Origin: MED-G105 sp039814575
Lineage (GTDB): Bacteria; Pseudomonadota; Alphaproteobacteria; Caulobacterales; Parvularculaceae
Reading direction: 5' to 3'
Length of the DNA stretch: 64,000 bases
Assembly (NCBI GenBank): GCA_039814575.1
Contig: JBCCAY010000003.1
Span: forward strand, 62,001-126,000
Shown: piece by piece, positions 17,843 to 26,646 of the stretch
Layout of the letters: every line of letters begins with the position of its first letter
How positions within the stretch are numbered: the stretch's first letter is position 1
Notes under the pieces: generated by a model
What the model was told of the DNA's origin: nothing
Seen by the model: only the letters and a program-made list of their open reading frames with translations
Database searches by the model: none
Made by a program: the position numbers and the translations under genes

Positions 17843-18295
17843 TTACTCTTTTTTCCTGCTCTTCGCAGAGGCGCTAAGCGTCGCCATGACGTCGCGCCAA
17901 CCGTCCGCTTTTGTTGTGCCCGAGCTTTTAAACGCCTCGCTCAACAGTGTGATTTGCGCGCCGGTGAGCGTCGCTTCGAGGCGTGCGCCGCGCGCTGTCA
18001 GCGCCAATCTTTTTAGACGTCGGTCATCGGCGTCCGGCGCGGAGCGTACGAGGCCCATCTCGATCAATTGGCGTAATCGTGCGTTCAGTGCTTGCTTACT
18101 CACAGCTAGTGTTTTGATGAGATCGCCGACCGTTTGCTCCGGATCGCGACCAATAAAGTACAACAGCCGATGGTGAACGCGGTTGAGGCTTCGCGCTGCG
18201 AGCGTCTTATCGGCGTGGGCTGTGAAACCGCGATAAGCGAAATACATCAGCTCGACCGCCTCGCGCAAATCGTCCTCTGAATTTAGGTCAATCAT
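17843..18295 (-). CDS. MarR family transcriptional regulator
   Basis: Winged-helix DNA-binding protein of 150 aa. The helix-turn-helix lies at about residues 55-85 (TVGDLIKTLAVSKQALNARLRQL), followed by the wing with the MarR-type DDRRLKRLALT. It is divergent from an aminotransferase gene with only 73 bp between the starts, so it probably regulates that gene and itself. In the gap the sequence ATTGAC(T/C)TAA occurs twice (18296 and 18343), a candidate for a repeated operator half-site. Confidence 0.88.
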   Translation of the reverse strand: MIDLNSEDDLREAVELMYFAYRGFTAHADKTLAARSLNRVHHRLLYFIGRDPEQTVGDLIKTLAVSKQALNARLRQLIEMGLVRSAPDADDRRLKRLALTARGARLEATLTGAQITLLSEAFKSSGTTKADGWRDVMATLSASAKSRKKE

Positions 18296-18368
18296 ATTGA
18301 CTTAATAATGCCCGTTGGTGCAGATGTCGATAGGACAATACCATTGACCTAAGTGGGGGACAGCTCTC

Positions 18369-19529
18369 GTGCCGTCATTATCGAAGCGCCTTAGCGATTT
18401 GCACGCCTCGCCGGTGCGCGCCATGCTGGAAACGTCGCAGCGTGCGGAGGTTATTTCATTCGCCGGCGGCCTGCCAGCGGCGGACAGTTTTCCGGATTTT
18501 GAGTTGCCGAAGGATCCGACCGCGTGCCTGCAATATGGCCCCGCGGAAGGAGAGCGTGATCTTCGCGCGCTTGTCGCACATCGGCTCGAAGCTCTTGGGC
18601 TGCGGGCGGACGCCGACCATGTCATGATCCTTTCCGGCTCGCAGCAAGGCATCGACCTCGCCGCGAAACTAGTCGTGGACGCCGGAACGCCCGTGGCGGT
18701 GGAAGCGCCGACCTATTTAGCGGCGCTGCAAGTTTTTCGGTTCTTTGGCGCGCGTTTTCTCGAAATGGAAATCTCAGGCGACGGCGTGATTGGGGACGGT
18801 CAAGATCGGTCGTCAACAGATCGCCCGTCAATGGCCTATGTTAATCCAACCTTCCAGAATCCGACGGGCCGCTGCTGGAGCGCTGCGGAACGTAAAGCGT
18901 TCGCGCAAACCTGTGAGAATGAGAACGTCATTCTTTTTGAAGACGATCCCTACCGCGATCTTGTCTACGACCCCTGTGAACGTCGCCCCGTCGCGTCATG
19001 GATGCACGACGGCTCTTGGATTTACCAGGGGTCTTTTTCTAAGACTTTGGCGCCGGGATTGCGCCTTGGCTTCCTCGCCGCCTCGCCGTGTTTGTTCCCA
19101 CACTTGCTCTTGTTGAAACAAGCCGCTGATCTGCACACGAATAGGCTGAGCCAGCGCATCGTGCTCGACTATTTGACCGCGCATGACGAAGCGTCTCGTA
19201 ATACCCGCTTGGTCGCCAGCTATCGGCGCAAGCGGGACGCCTTTGCGTCCCTATTGTCTGAGCATTTGGGCGAAGCGACATGGACGACGCCGCCGGGCGG
19301 TCTATTTTTCTGGGTCACTTTGCCGGATGATATTGACGCTGATGTGTTGCTTGCGGCGGCGATGAAGAAAAACGTGCTGTTTGCCCCAGGGCGGTATTTC
19401 TACGCGGACGGCGTCGGCGGCGCGTCGGCGATACGCCTTAATTTCAGTAACGCCTCGACGGAGGCCGCTCAGAAGGGGGTGGCGGTGTTACGCGATCTCT
19501 TGGGTGATCCAGCCGTCAGCCGGTCTTAA
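18369..19529 (+). CDS. PLP-dependent aminotransferase (2-aminoadipate/MocR-type fold I)
   Basis: Class I/II aminotransferase of 386 aa related to the LysN/2-aminoadipate and MocR catalytic domains but without a GntR domain. Visible features are FAGGLPAADSFP near the start, GSQQGIDLAAK (cofactor-phosphate region), NPTFQNPTG, the Asp in ILFEDDPYRDL, and the PLP lysine in YQGSFSKTLAPGLRLGF. It starts with GTG behind a GGGGGA. It is divergent from a MarR regulator that likely controls it, and overlaps the convergent methyltransferase by 14 bp. The amino-acid substrate is not determinable. Confidence 0.88.
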   Translation: MPSLSKRLSDLHASPVRAMLETSQRAEVISFAGGLPAADSFPDFELPKDPTACLQYGPAEGERDLRALVAHRLEALGLRADADHVMILSGSQQGIDLAAKLVVDAGTPVAVEAPTYLAALQVFRFFGARFLEMEISGDGVIGDGQDRSSTDRPSMAYVNPTFQNPTGRCWSAAERKAFAQTCENENVILFEDDPYRDLVYDPCERRPVASWMHDGSWIYQGSFSKTLAPGLRLGFLAASPCLFPHLLLLKQAADLHTNRLSQRIVLDYLTAHDEASRNTRLVASYRRKRDAFASLLSEHLGEATWTTPPGGLFFWVTLPDDIDADVLLAAAMKKNVLFAPGRYFYADGVGGASAIRLNFSNASTEAAQKGVAVLRDLLGDPAVSRS

Positions 19530-20211
19530 GGGAGTACGCCGTGCCGGATTTGTAGGGCAAGATGGTTGAAACAAACCCATTCTTCTGGTCACGGACATAT
19601 TTCAAGTACTTCTTATAATTGCCTTTGAACGTGCCCACATTATCGGTGAGGGTTATAGCGCCCGCACGCATATGCGGCGCGACAAGGCGCAAAACATCAA
19701 GCGCTAGCATCGGAAAACCATCGTTTAAGAAGAGATCAACCGTGCCTGGCAAGTCCGCGAGGGTCTCGCGGGCGTCGCCGATGCGAATGTCGACAAGATC
19801 GGCGAGCCCGGCTTCTTCTAGGTGCGCGCGGGCGCGTTTAGCTTTCTCCGGCACGAGTTCGGCGGTAATGACACGGCCGCCGCCGTTCGCACGCACCGCC
19901 GCCGCCAGCCAGATCGTCGATACGCCCAAAGATGTTCCGAACTCGACGACGCAGCGCGCGCCCATGCCGCGGGCCGTTAGGTAACAGAAGGCCGCTTGCT
20001 GAGGGTCGAGGGCGATGAATTTGTCGGCGTAGTAACCTTTGATGTCGTCGTCTGAAAAAGCCATTGGACGGCCCAGCAAAAGCCTCGGCACTTTCGGCAA
20101 GTAATGGGACAAGAGGCTGAATAATTGTCGGTCGGCGGCTTTATGCAGACGACGCAGAACGCTAAGCGCGCGCTCATTCTCTAAGACGTTAAAGGGGCTT
20201 GAGGATCGCAT
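19516..20211 (-). CDS. Class I SAM-dependent O-methyltransferase-like protein
   Basis: Soluble 231-aa methyltransferase. Motif I is at VVEFGTSLGVSTIWL, followed by VITAELVPEKAKRARAHLEEAG (ribose-binding acidic residue) and LADLPGTVDLFLNDGFP, a layout like the caffeoyl-CoA O-methyltransferase group. Its 3' end overlaps the convergent aminotransferase by 14 bases. The substrate is unknown. Confidence 0.82.
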   Translation of the reverse strand: MRSSSPFNVLENERALSVLRRLHKAADRQLFSLLSHYLPKVPRLLLGRPMAFSDDDIKGYYADKFIALDPQQAAFCYLTARGMGARCVVEFGTSLGVSTIWLAAAVRANGGGRVITAELVPEKAKRARAHLEEAGLADLVDIRIGDARETLADLPGTVDLFLNDGFPMLALDVLRLVAPHMRAGAITLTDNVGTFKGNYKKYLKYVRDQKNGFVSTILPYKSGTAYSLKTG

Positions 20212-20517
20212 CGAAGAAAAGCCTTATTCGGTCACGCCCGATCTTGGGTGCCTCGTGGCGTGCGGCTGGCGTCTGGCCGGCGTACGCCTGCGCTCGAACT
20301 AGAAGGCGCCCGCGAATAGCGCCCGCCCAGAATTTGAGAGTAGTTATTAATTATCGTTTGATCAACAGTTTATGCGCGCCGGACGCCGGTGTTCTCCGCG
20401 CTATGTGGCGCACAATAAATGCCGCGCACAATAAAAGCGACGTTGGAGACGATGCATCAGGGATGCAAACCGACCGCTGTGACGAACAGCGGCAAGCCCT
20501 GTACGCCCTTTGGTGAT
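20212..20517. other. Intergenic region between methyltransferase and gloB
   Basis: About 300 bp with no supported gene. It contains a small hairpin, CCGCTGT/ACAGCGG with a 5-nt loop (about 20471-20489), which lies downstream of gloB on the minus strand but has no good T tract. The methyltransferase promoter should lie at the lower-coordinate end. Confidence 0.35.
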
Positions 20518-21288
20518 CTAAAAGTTATCTTTGCGGTGCCGGACTTCCGTAAAGACGTCTAAGTCGCTTGCGTTGGTCATTCCTAAAGCGGTGCGCAAGG
20601 CGGGGTCGTCGGCGCGCAGAAACGGGCTTGTTGCGCATTCTTCTGCAACGCTCGTCGGTACGGTCGATGCGCCCTTGGCGCGTGTTGCGGCGATCGCCGC
20701 AGCGCGGGCTTTAAGGCCCGGATGATCGGGTTCGATGGACAGTGCGAAGCGGGCGTTCGCTTCAGTATATTCGTGGGCGCAATAGAGCAGTGTTTCTTGC
20801 GGCAGCGCTTTGATCTTCGACAGGGACGTCCACATTTGTTCAGCCGTCCCTTCGAAGAGACGCCCGCACCCGAGCGCGAAAATTGTATCGCCAACGAACG
20901 CCGCGGCCTCTTCTGCGAAGTAGTAGACGATATGACCGGCCGTATGGCCGGGTGTGTCAAAAACGTCAGCCTTGGCGTTGCCGACCGCGATTGTGTCGCC
21001 TTCGCCGACGGCCCGGTCGATGCCTGGAATTTTTTCCGCTTCGTTCCGTGGGCCAATGATTTCGCAGTTCCAGTGTTCTTTCAGCGCGAGATTGCCGCCC
21101 GTGTGGTCAAAATGGTGGTGGGTGTTCAAAATAAGATCGAGCCGCCAGCCTTCGGCGTTGAGGCCGGCGTTGATCTTGTCCGCCTCCGGCGTGTCGATTG
21201 CCGCGACGACGCCGGTTTGTTCATCCCGTATGAGATAACCGTAATTGTCGCTGAAGCAGGGAAATTGTTTGATGGTGAGGGGCATCAT
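20518..21288 (-). CDS. gloB: Hydroxyacylglutathione hydrolase (glyoxalase II)
   Basis: Hydrolyses S-lactoylglutathione to lactate and glutathione in methylglyoxal detoxification. Metallo-beta-lactamase fold: the metal-binding motif THHHFDH at 56-62, DTPGHTAGHIVYYF, FVGDTIFALGCGRLFEG (bridging Asp) and the late His in YCAHEYTEANARF. The length of 256 aa and the C-terminal glutathione-binding domain are typical. It is divergent from a methyltransferase-domain gene (about 140 bp gap), an arrangement I recall from other alphaproteobacteria. Confidence 0.95.
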   Translation of the reverse strand: MMPLTIKQFPCFSDNYGYLIRDEQTGVVAAIDTPEADKINAGLNAEGWRLDLILNTHHHFDHTGGNLALKEHWNCEIIGPRNEAEKIPGIDRAVGEGDTIAVGNAKADVFDTPGHTAGHIVYYFAEEAAAFVGDTIFALGCGRLFEGTAEQMWTSLSKIKALPQETLLYCAHEYTEANARFALSIEPDHPGLKARAAAIAATRAKGASTVPTSVAEECATSPFLRADDPALRTALGMTNASDLDVFTEVRHRKDNF

Positions 21289-21429
21289 AAAGCTCGCTTT
21301 ATCGGTTGAGGCCGAGTGTAGCGCGTCGTCGGCCGCGGTAAAATGCGGCGCTGGGCCTTTACCGGGCCTTTAAACGAAGCCTTAACGGGTTAAATCCTTT
21401 TCTAAAGATCCGGTTTTAAGCTTTCGGCG

Positions 21430-22173
21430 ATGCGCACTGATATTCTTGATCTCCATGGGTTTTACGCCTCCTCCCTTGGCGAGGCCGCGCAAGGCTTCAT
21501 CGCCGAGCAGGTGCGCGCCGCCTGGCCCGATGAAAAGGGTCTGCGCTTTGCGGGGTTCGGCTATGCTGAACCCTATCTCAGCCTCTTTCCCGCCGCGGAG
21601 CGTTCTCTGGCGCTGGCGCCGGCGGGGCAGGGCGTTATTCGGTGGCCGGTGGGCGCGGCTAATCGCGCCGCGCTGGTGGCTGAGCACCATTGGCCTTTGC
21701 CGGACGCGTCAATCGATCGCTTGCTTATCGTCCACGGCCTTGAAGAGACGGCGAAGCCCCGCAGCCTCATGCGCGAAGCCTGGCGGGTGCTGTCCGATCA
21801 AGGTCGGGTGATTATCGTCGCCGCCCATCGGCGCGGCGCTTGGTCTATGGTCGATTCAACGCCGTTCGCCGCAGGACGGCCCTATCTCAATGGTCAGCTG
21901 AAAACCCTATTGTCGGACGCCATGTTCGCGCCGATTGGCGTCGCCCGGGCGCTTTATTTCCCGCCGCTCGGCGCGCGTTATGTGGTCCGGGCGTCGCGCG
22001 CCTGGGAGCGCACAGGCGCGCTTTTGTGGCCTTGGCTCAGCGGTGTTCTCTTGATTGAAGCGAGCAAGGACATGGCGCGGCCGGCGGCGACGCCGCTGAG
22101 GGTTCAACGGCGATTGCCTGCGCCGCCGCGCCCCGCCTTCCCGCAACCCGCGACGCGTGACGGCGAGCGTTAA
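21430..22173 (+). CDS. Methyltransferase-domain protein, gloB-associated
   Basis: A 247-aa class I SAM-binding domain protein (Methyltransf_11-like). The conserved part is LLIVHGLEETAKPRSLMREAWRVLSDQGRVIIV, the usual post-motif region. The canonical glycine-rich motif I is weak (FAGFGYAEPYL), so catalytic activity is not certain. The C-terminus is rich in Pro/Arg. It is divergent from gloB. Its role is unknown. Confidence 0.75.
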   Translation: MRTDILDLHGFYASSLGEAAQGFIAEQVRAAWPDEKGLRFAGFGYAEPYLSLFPAAERSLALAPAGQGVIRWPVGAANRAALVAEHHWPLPDASIDRLLIVHGLEETAKPRSLMREAWRVLSDQGRVIIVAAHRRGAWSMVDSTPFAAGRPYLNGQLKTLLSDAMFAPIGVARALYFPPLGARYVVRASRAWERTGALLWPWLSGVLLIEASKDMARPAATPLRVQRRLPAPPRPAFPQPATRDGER

Positions 22174-22308
22174 GCCGTCGGCGTTTCTCCTGCCCAATTC
22201 TCCGCGCCAGTATTTCTAAGCGTCGACAGCTCCGATTGGACGCGTTGCGTCTGCGCCGCTATACCTCCGCGCTCGCATCGGCGCCTGCTTTTGGGGCGCT
22301 CTTGAAGC

Positions 22309-23469
22309 ATGGTGAAAATGATGACCGGCGGATCTCGATCAGACGCACGCGCACGCCCAAGCGCTGAAGCAGGCGCTCTCCGCCCTGTGGCGCGTCCCGG
22401 CATTCTCGATATCGCGCCTTATAAGCCGGGGCGCTCGACGGCGCCGGGCGCTGGGCCCGTCTTTAAGCTTTCGTCTAATGAATCCGCCCTCGGCCCAAGC
22501 CCAAAAGCGGTCACGGCGATGACGGCGGCCGGCGCGGGACTTCATCTTTATCCCGATGGATCAGCGCGCGCCTTGCGTGAGGCGATTGGCGCCGTCCACG
22601 GCCTCGACCCTGACCGGATCATCTGCGGCGCTGGGTCCGATGAACTGCTGCAGTTGCTGGTGCGCGCCTACGCCGGACCCGGCGACAGCGTCGTGCAAAG
22701 CGATCACGGCTTCTTAGTCTATTCGATTGCGGCGCAATCCTGCGGCGCCACACCGCGCTTCGCCCCTGAAACGGACTTAACGGCGGACGTCGACGCGCTG
22801 CTCGCTGCCGTTGACGAAACAACACGTCTTGTGTTTTTGGCCAACCCGAACAATCCGACGGGCACGTATTTGCCTGACGCGGAGGTTCGTCGCTTGCGCG
22901 CGAGCCTCCCCTCGGACGTCGTTTTGGTGTTGGATGCCGCCTATGCGGAATATGTCGATGCTCCGGACTATGAGGCGGGCGCCGCGCTTGTTGAAGAATA
23001 CGAGAATATCGTCATGACGCGCACGTTCTCTAAGATTTATGGGCTCGGCGGGTTGCGCCTCGGTTGGGCTTACTGCCCCGCCGCTATCGCCGACGTGTTG
23101 AACCGCATTCGCGGTCCTTTCAACATCAGCGGCCCAGCGATCGCCGCCGGCGTCGCGGCAGTGGAAGACCAAGACTTTGTGGCGCGCAATCGCGCTCATA
23201 ATGGGAGCGAACGAGCGCGGATGGCTGAACATTTGCAGACGCTCGGCATTAAAACGACGAAGAGCGTCGGCAATTTCTTGCTGGCTGATTTTGCGTTGGA
23301 TAATGGCAAAAGCGCTGGCGATGCGGTCGACTTTCTACTGCGCCAAGGTGTCTTGGTCCGTAACGTGACGGCCTACAAACTACCTGAATGGCTTCGTGTC
23401 TCGATCGGACCGAAAGAGGCGAATGACGCGTTTCTCGCCGGCGTTGAGGAATACTTGTCCGATGGCTGA
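22309..23469 (+). CDS. hisC: Histidinol-phosphate aminotransferase
   Basis: PLP enzyme of histidine synthesis that in many bacteria also handles aromatic amino acids. Features: LSSNESALGPSP, GAGSDELL, LANPNNPTGTY, the Asp in LVLDAAYAEY and the PLP Lys242 in RTFSKIYGLGGLRLGW. An N-terminal tail of about 30 residues is longer than usual. It overlaps the following prephenate dehydrogenase gene by 8 bases; this pairing favours a role in tyrosine/phenylalanine synthesis as well. Confidence 0.94.
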   Translation: MVKMMTGGSRSDARARPSAEAGALRPVARPGILDIAPYKPGRSTAPGAGPVFKLSSNESALGPSPKAVTAMTAAGAGLHLYPDGSARALREAIGAVHGLDPDRIICGAGSDELLQLLVRAYAGPGDSVVQSDHGFLVYSIAAQSCGATPRFAPETDLTADVDALLAAVDETTRLVFLANPNNPTGTYLPDAEVRRLRASLPSDVVLVLDAAYAEYVDAPDYEAGAALVEEYENIVMTRTFSKIYGLGGLRLGWAYCPAAIADVLNRIRGPFNISGPAIAAGVAAVEDQDFVARNRAHNGSERARMAEHLQTLGIKTTKSVGNFLLADFALDNGKSAGDAVDFLLRQGVLVRNVTAYKLPEWLRVSIGPKEANDAFLAGVEEYLSDG

Positions 23470-24382
23470 AGACGTAAAGTTCACAAAAGCCGCGCTTTTG
23501 GGCGTCGGCCTGATCGGCTCGTCGTTCGCCCGTGCGTTGCGGGAGAATACGCTTGCCGAGACGATTGTCGGCTATGATCCGAACGACGCCGCGTTAGAGC
23601 GAGCGAAAGAAATCGGCTTTGTCGACGCTGTCGCCGATAGCATCGCTGCTGCTGCGGCGGGGGCGGATCTCATCATCATCGCCGCGCCGGTGGGCGCTGC
23701 GGCCGACATCATCGACGCCTTGGCCGTGACGAAAACGGACGCGCTCATCATTGATGTGGGCTCGGTGAAAGGCGCTATTGTTGATGCTGCTGGCGCCAAG
23801 GGCGCTGAGCTGTCGATTGTGCCGTGTCACCCTATTGCGGGGACGGAGCAATCCGGCCCCGACGCCGGCTTCGCGACGCTCTTTCACGACCGCTGGTGTA
23901 TCATCACGCCACTTCAAGGGCGCGACGCCGCCTACGCCGCCAATGTTGAGAAAGCCGTCGCCTTGTGGCGCGCCGTCGGTAGCCGGGTTGAAGTGATGGA
24001 TGCGCGTCACCATGATTTGGCGCTCGCGGTGACGAGCCACCTACCGCACCTCATCGCCTTTACGCTGGTCGGCGCGGCTGACGATTTAGAAGCGGTGACG
24101 GAAGCGGAGATCGTTAAATACTCCGCTGGCGGTTTTAGGGACTTCACCCGCATCGCAGCGTCTGATCCGGTCATGTGGCGCGATGTTTTCGTCGCTAACA
24201 AGGATGCGGTTTTGGAAGTTTTGGGGCGCTTCACGGAGGAGCTGGCCGTCTTGCAACGCGCGGTGCGCTGGGGCGACGCCGAAACGCTCGAGAAGTCCTT
24301 CGCTCGTGGACGCGCCTTGCGTCGCGCTATCGTTGACGCCGGACAGGAAACCGATGAGCCGAATTTTGGCCGCGATCGTTAA
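23462..24382 (+). CDS. tyrC: Prephenate/arogenate (cyclohexadienyl) dehydrogenase
   Basis: Oxidative decarboxylation of prephenate or arogenate on the way to tyrosine. The NAD(P) loop is at residues 13-21 (LGVGLIGSS), and VPCHPIAGTEQSG carries the conserved active-site His. The ATG at 23462 overlaps the hisC stop by 8 bases; an in-frame extension further into hisC would lack family similarity. There is no ACT or chorismate mutase domain. Translational coupling to hisC fits an aromatic amino acid role. Confidence 0.93.
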   Translation: MAEDVKFTKAALLGVGLIGSSFARALRENTLAETIVGYDPNDAALERAKEIGFVDAVADSIAAAAAGADLIIIAAPVGAAADIIDALAVTKTDALIIDVGSVKGAIVDAAGAKGAELSIVPCHPIAGTEQSGPDAGFATLFHDRWCIITPLQGRDAAYAANVEKAVALWRAVGSRVEVMDARHHDLALAVTSHLPHLIAFTLVGAADDLEAVTEAEIVKYSAGGFRDFTRIAASDPVMWRDVFVANKDAVLEVLGRFTEELAVLQRAVRWGDAETLEKSFARGRALRRAIVDAGQETDEPNFGRDR

Positions 24383-24478
24383 GAGTCCGATTCAAAACTC
24401 TGAAACTTGCGCAACACGAGAGGGTCAGACGTACGCTAGCGTTCCGATTATCCGGTTCCGGCTCTTATCTTTAATTTT

Positions 24479-24567
24479 TTAGAGCCCGAGATGCATGGGT
24501 TTCTTGCCAACTGACATCTGTTTCGAGGGGTTTTCCAGCTTTGCATGAATTTCCAATCGGGCTCTAA
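24479..24567. repeat. 9-bp inverted repeat flanking 71 bp, convergent gap
   Basis: TTAGAGCCC at 24479-24487 is matched by GGGCTCTAA at 24559-24567. The second arm overlaps a separate 7-bp hairpin (ATCGGGC/GCCCGAT, 24556-24575). It lies between convergent tyrC and spoVR and may contribute to transcription termination, or be a small repeat remnant. Confidence 0.3.
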
Positions 24568-24612
24568 GGCCCGATAACGCCGAGGTCGAGCCGCTGCGCA
24601 CGACTTCTCAAG

Positions 24613-26103
24613 CTAAGCCTCTTCCTCGTCCAGTTTCACTTCGTGGCCCCATAATCGGTGCACGTGCCACAAAACGTCTTCCATGGTCTTGCGGTCAAGC
24701 TTACGGCCGTTCGACGCCATATGGCGCAATGTCAATTGCCGGTCGCCGTCGAGATCGGCGGACAGCACTTGAATGTTCGGTTCATGGCGTCCGAGGTCAT
24801 ATTGCGCCGACAGTGTTTCACGCACCTCGCGGAAGCCGCGTTCATTGTGGATCGCTTTGATGTCCACATGGCTGTCGTCCGAATCGTCATGCAGCGCGAA
24901 AAGCGAGAAATTCCGCATCACCGTCGGCGAGAGATATTGCAATATAAAGCTCTCATCACGGAAATTCGTCCAGGCGTCTTTGAGGACGTCGCGCCAGCTT
25001 TCGCCGACGAGGTCGGGGAACCATTCTTTGTCTTCGTCCGTCGGCGCCTCGCACATGCGTTTAATGTCTTCCATCATGGCGAACCCCAGCGCATACGGAT
25101 TAATGCCGGAATAGCGCTGATCGTCGAAGTCTGGTTGGAAGACGACCGATGAATGGGAGTGCATGAACTCCATCATCGAGCCTTCGTCGATTTGGCCGCG
25201 ATTATAAAGCTCGTTCATGATGTAATGGTGGACGAAGGTGGCGCAGCCCTCATTCATTACCTTGGTTTGCTTTTGTGGATAGAAATATTGCGAGATATTC
25301 CGCACGATACGGATGATTTCCCGCTGCCAGGGGCGCAAGACCGGCGAGGCCTTCTCGATGAAGTAAAGCAGGTTTTCTTCCGGCAGTTTGATGTTGCGTA
25401 CTTCCGCCTGGCGCTCTTCGGCGTCTTCTTCTGGTTCTTCGGTATGCGGCAGGGTGCGCCAAATATCGTTAAAGTTCTGGCGTTCATATTCCGCGCGCGC
25501 CGCGATTTTGGCCAGCTTGTCGGCTTCCGAAAGGCGCGGCGGGCGCTGATACCGAAAAACGCCTTGGTCCATCAGGGCGTGAGCGGCGTCGAGCACTTCT
25601 TCGACGTCCTCCGCCCCATACTCGTCTTCGCACTTGGCAATGTATTTCTTGGCGAAGTCGAGATAGGGGAGGATACCGTCAGCGTCCGTCCACTGACGGA
25701 AAAGGTAATTGTTCTTAAAGAAATGGTTATGTCCGAAACTCGCATGCGCCATGACGAGCGCCTGCATGGTCATGGAGTTCTCTTCCATGAGATAAGCGAT
25801 GCAAGGGCTTGAATTAATCACGATCTCATAGGCGAGGCCCTGATAGCCCTTGGAGTACATCATTTGATCGTGGGCGAAGCGTTTGCCGAACGACCAATGC
25901 TTATACATGAGCGGCATACCGTGACTGGAATAAGCATCCAGCATCTGCTCCGTGGCGATGATCTCGATCTGGTTCGGATAAACGTCGAGCTTTAGATCGT
26001 TGAGCGCGATGTCTTCAATCGCGTCATAGGCCGATTTTAGGCGATCGAACGTCCATTCTGAGTCGTCGTAAAGCAGGGGAAGTTTTTCAGCTGCGAGGGT
26101 CAT
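24613..26103 (-). CDS. spoVR: SpoVR family protein
   Basis: Member of the SpoVR/YcgB family, 496 aa as expected. In proteobacteria it is commonly associated with a DUF444 protein and a PrkA-type kinase under starvation or stationary phase. Recognisable blocks: YPNQIEIIATEQMLDAY, YKHWSFGKRFAHDQ, LAYEIVINSSPCIAYLMEENS, MNEGCATFVHHYIM and YALGFAMMEDIKR. It is the last gene of the minus-strand prkA-yeaH-spoVR cluster, 7 bp after a small exported-protein gene. The molecular function is not established. Confidence 0.95.
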   Translation of the reverse strand: MTLAAEKLPLLYDDSEWTFDRLKSAYDAIEDIALNDLKLDVYPNQIEIIATEQMLDAYSSHGMPLMYKHWSFGKRFAHDQMMYSKGYQGLAYEIVINSSPCIAYLMEENSMTMQALVMAHASFGHNHFFKNNYLFRQWTDADGILPYLDFAKKYIAKCEDEYGAEDVEEVLDAAHALMDQGVFRYQRPPRLSEADKLAKIAARAEYERQNFNDIWRTLPHTEEPEEDAEERQAEVRNIKLPEENLLYFIEKASPVLRPWQREIIRIVRNISQYFYPQKQTKVMNEGCATFVHHYIMNELYNRGQIDEGSMMEFMHSHSSVVFQPDFDDQRYSGINPYALGFAMMEDIKRMCEAPTDEDKEWFPDLVGESWRDVLKDAWTNFRDESFILQYLSPTVMRNFSLFALHDDSDDSHVDIKAIHNERGFREVRETLSAQYDLGRHEPNIQVLSADLDGDRQLTLRHMASNGRKLDRKTMEDVLWHVHRLWGHEVKLDEEEA

Positions 26104-26110
26104 TTTATTT

Positions 26111-26539
26111 TTATCCGTCTGCTGTCATTAGTTCGAGCGCCAGCGTTAGGTACTCGACCGAATAAGTTCGGCCATGCACTCTTTGTGAAAGATCATTGTG
26201 CTCTGCACCGTCAATTTTTTCGTAAACGAAAACAAATGTTCGAAAATCTCCACGATGGCATATGGCGCGTTCACGAATGACCGCGTACTCCCAGTCGTTG
26301 CCGTTATCTGTCCCAGTTCTTTGCCAACATCTCAAAGCCTTCGCGTCGGCTGGGCAGTTCCAGGTTTTGGTTGAAAAGTGAGATCTGAACGCTCTGCGCA
26401 CTTTCTTGACGCGATGTTCGAGAGTGACGCTTTGCAGCGCATTATGCATGCACTCATTGTCGACATTTGGCGCCGCTAGGCTTGGCTGCACGGCAAATGC
26501 CGCTACCGCTAGAGCGCAATGAAAGGCGTTTTTACTCAT
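26111..26539 (-). CDS. Small exported hypothetical protein
   Basis: About 142 aa with a signal peptide (MSKNAFHCALAVAAFAVQPSLA, cleavage near residue 22). The mature part has Cys residues in NECMHNA, WNCPADA, LRCWQRT and AICHRG. The start at 26539 follows a GGAAGGGGGG; a longer frame starting at 26650 lacks a leader and is rejected. It lies 7 bp before spoVR, probably in the same transcript. No family recognised. It interrupts the usual prkA-yeaH-spoVR order. Confidence 0.6.
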   Translation of the reverse strand: MSKNAFHCALAVAAFAVQPSLAAPNVDNECMHNALQSVTLEHRVKKVRRAFRSHFSTKTWNCPADAKALRCWQRTGTDNGNDWEYAVIRERAICHRGDFRTFVFVYEKIDGAEHNDLSQRVHGRTYSVEYLTLALELMTADG

Positions 26540-26646
26540 GTAGCCCCCCTTCCGCGAACTAGCGGAGGGGCCAAAGATGGTTTGGACGAGCCCTTGGCGC
26601 TTTTCTCCATCCCATCTTACATCGTCTAGGCGCTCAATATAATCAA

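Noticed and set aside
24556..24575. Hairpin ATCGGGC/GCCCGAT as terminator of spoVR or tyrC
   Set aside because: No T run follows on either strand, so it is listed only as part of an inverted repeat.
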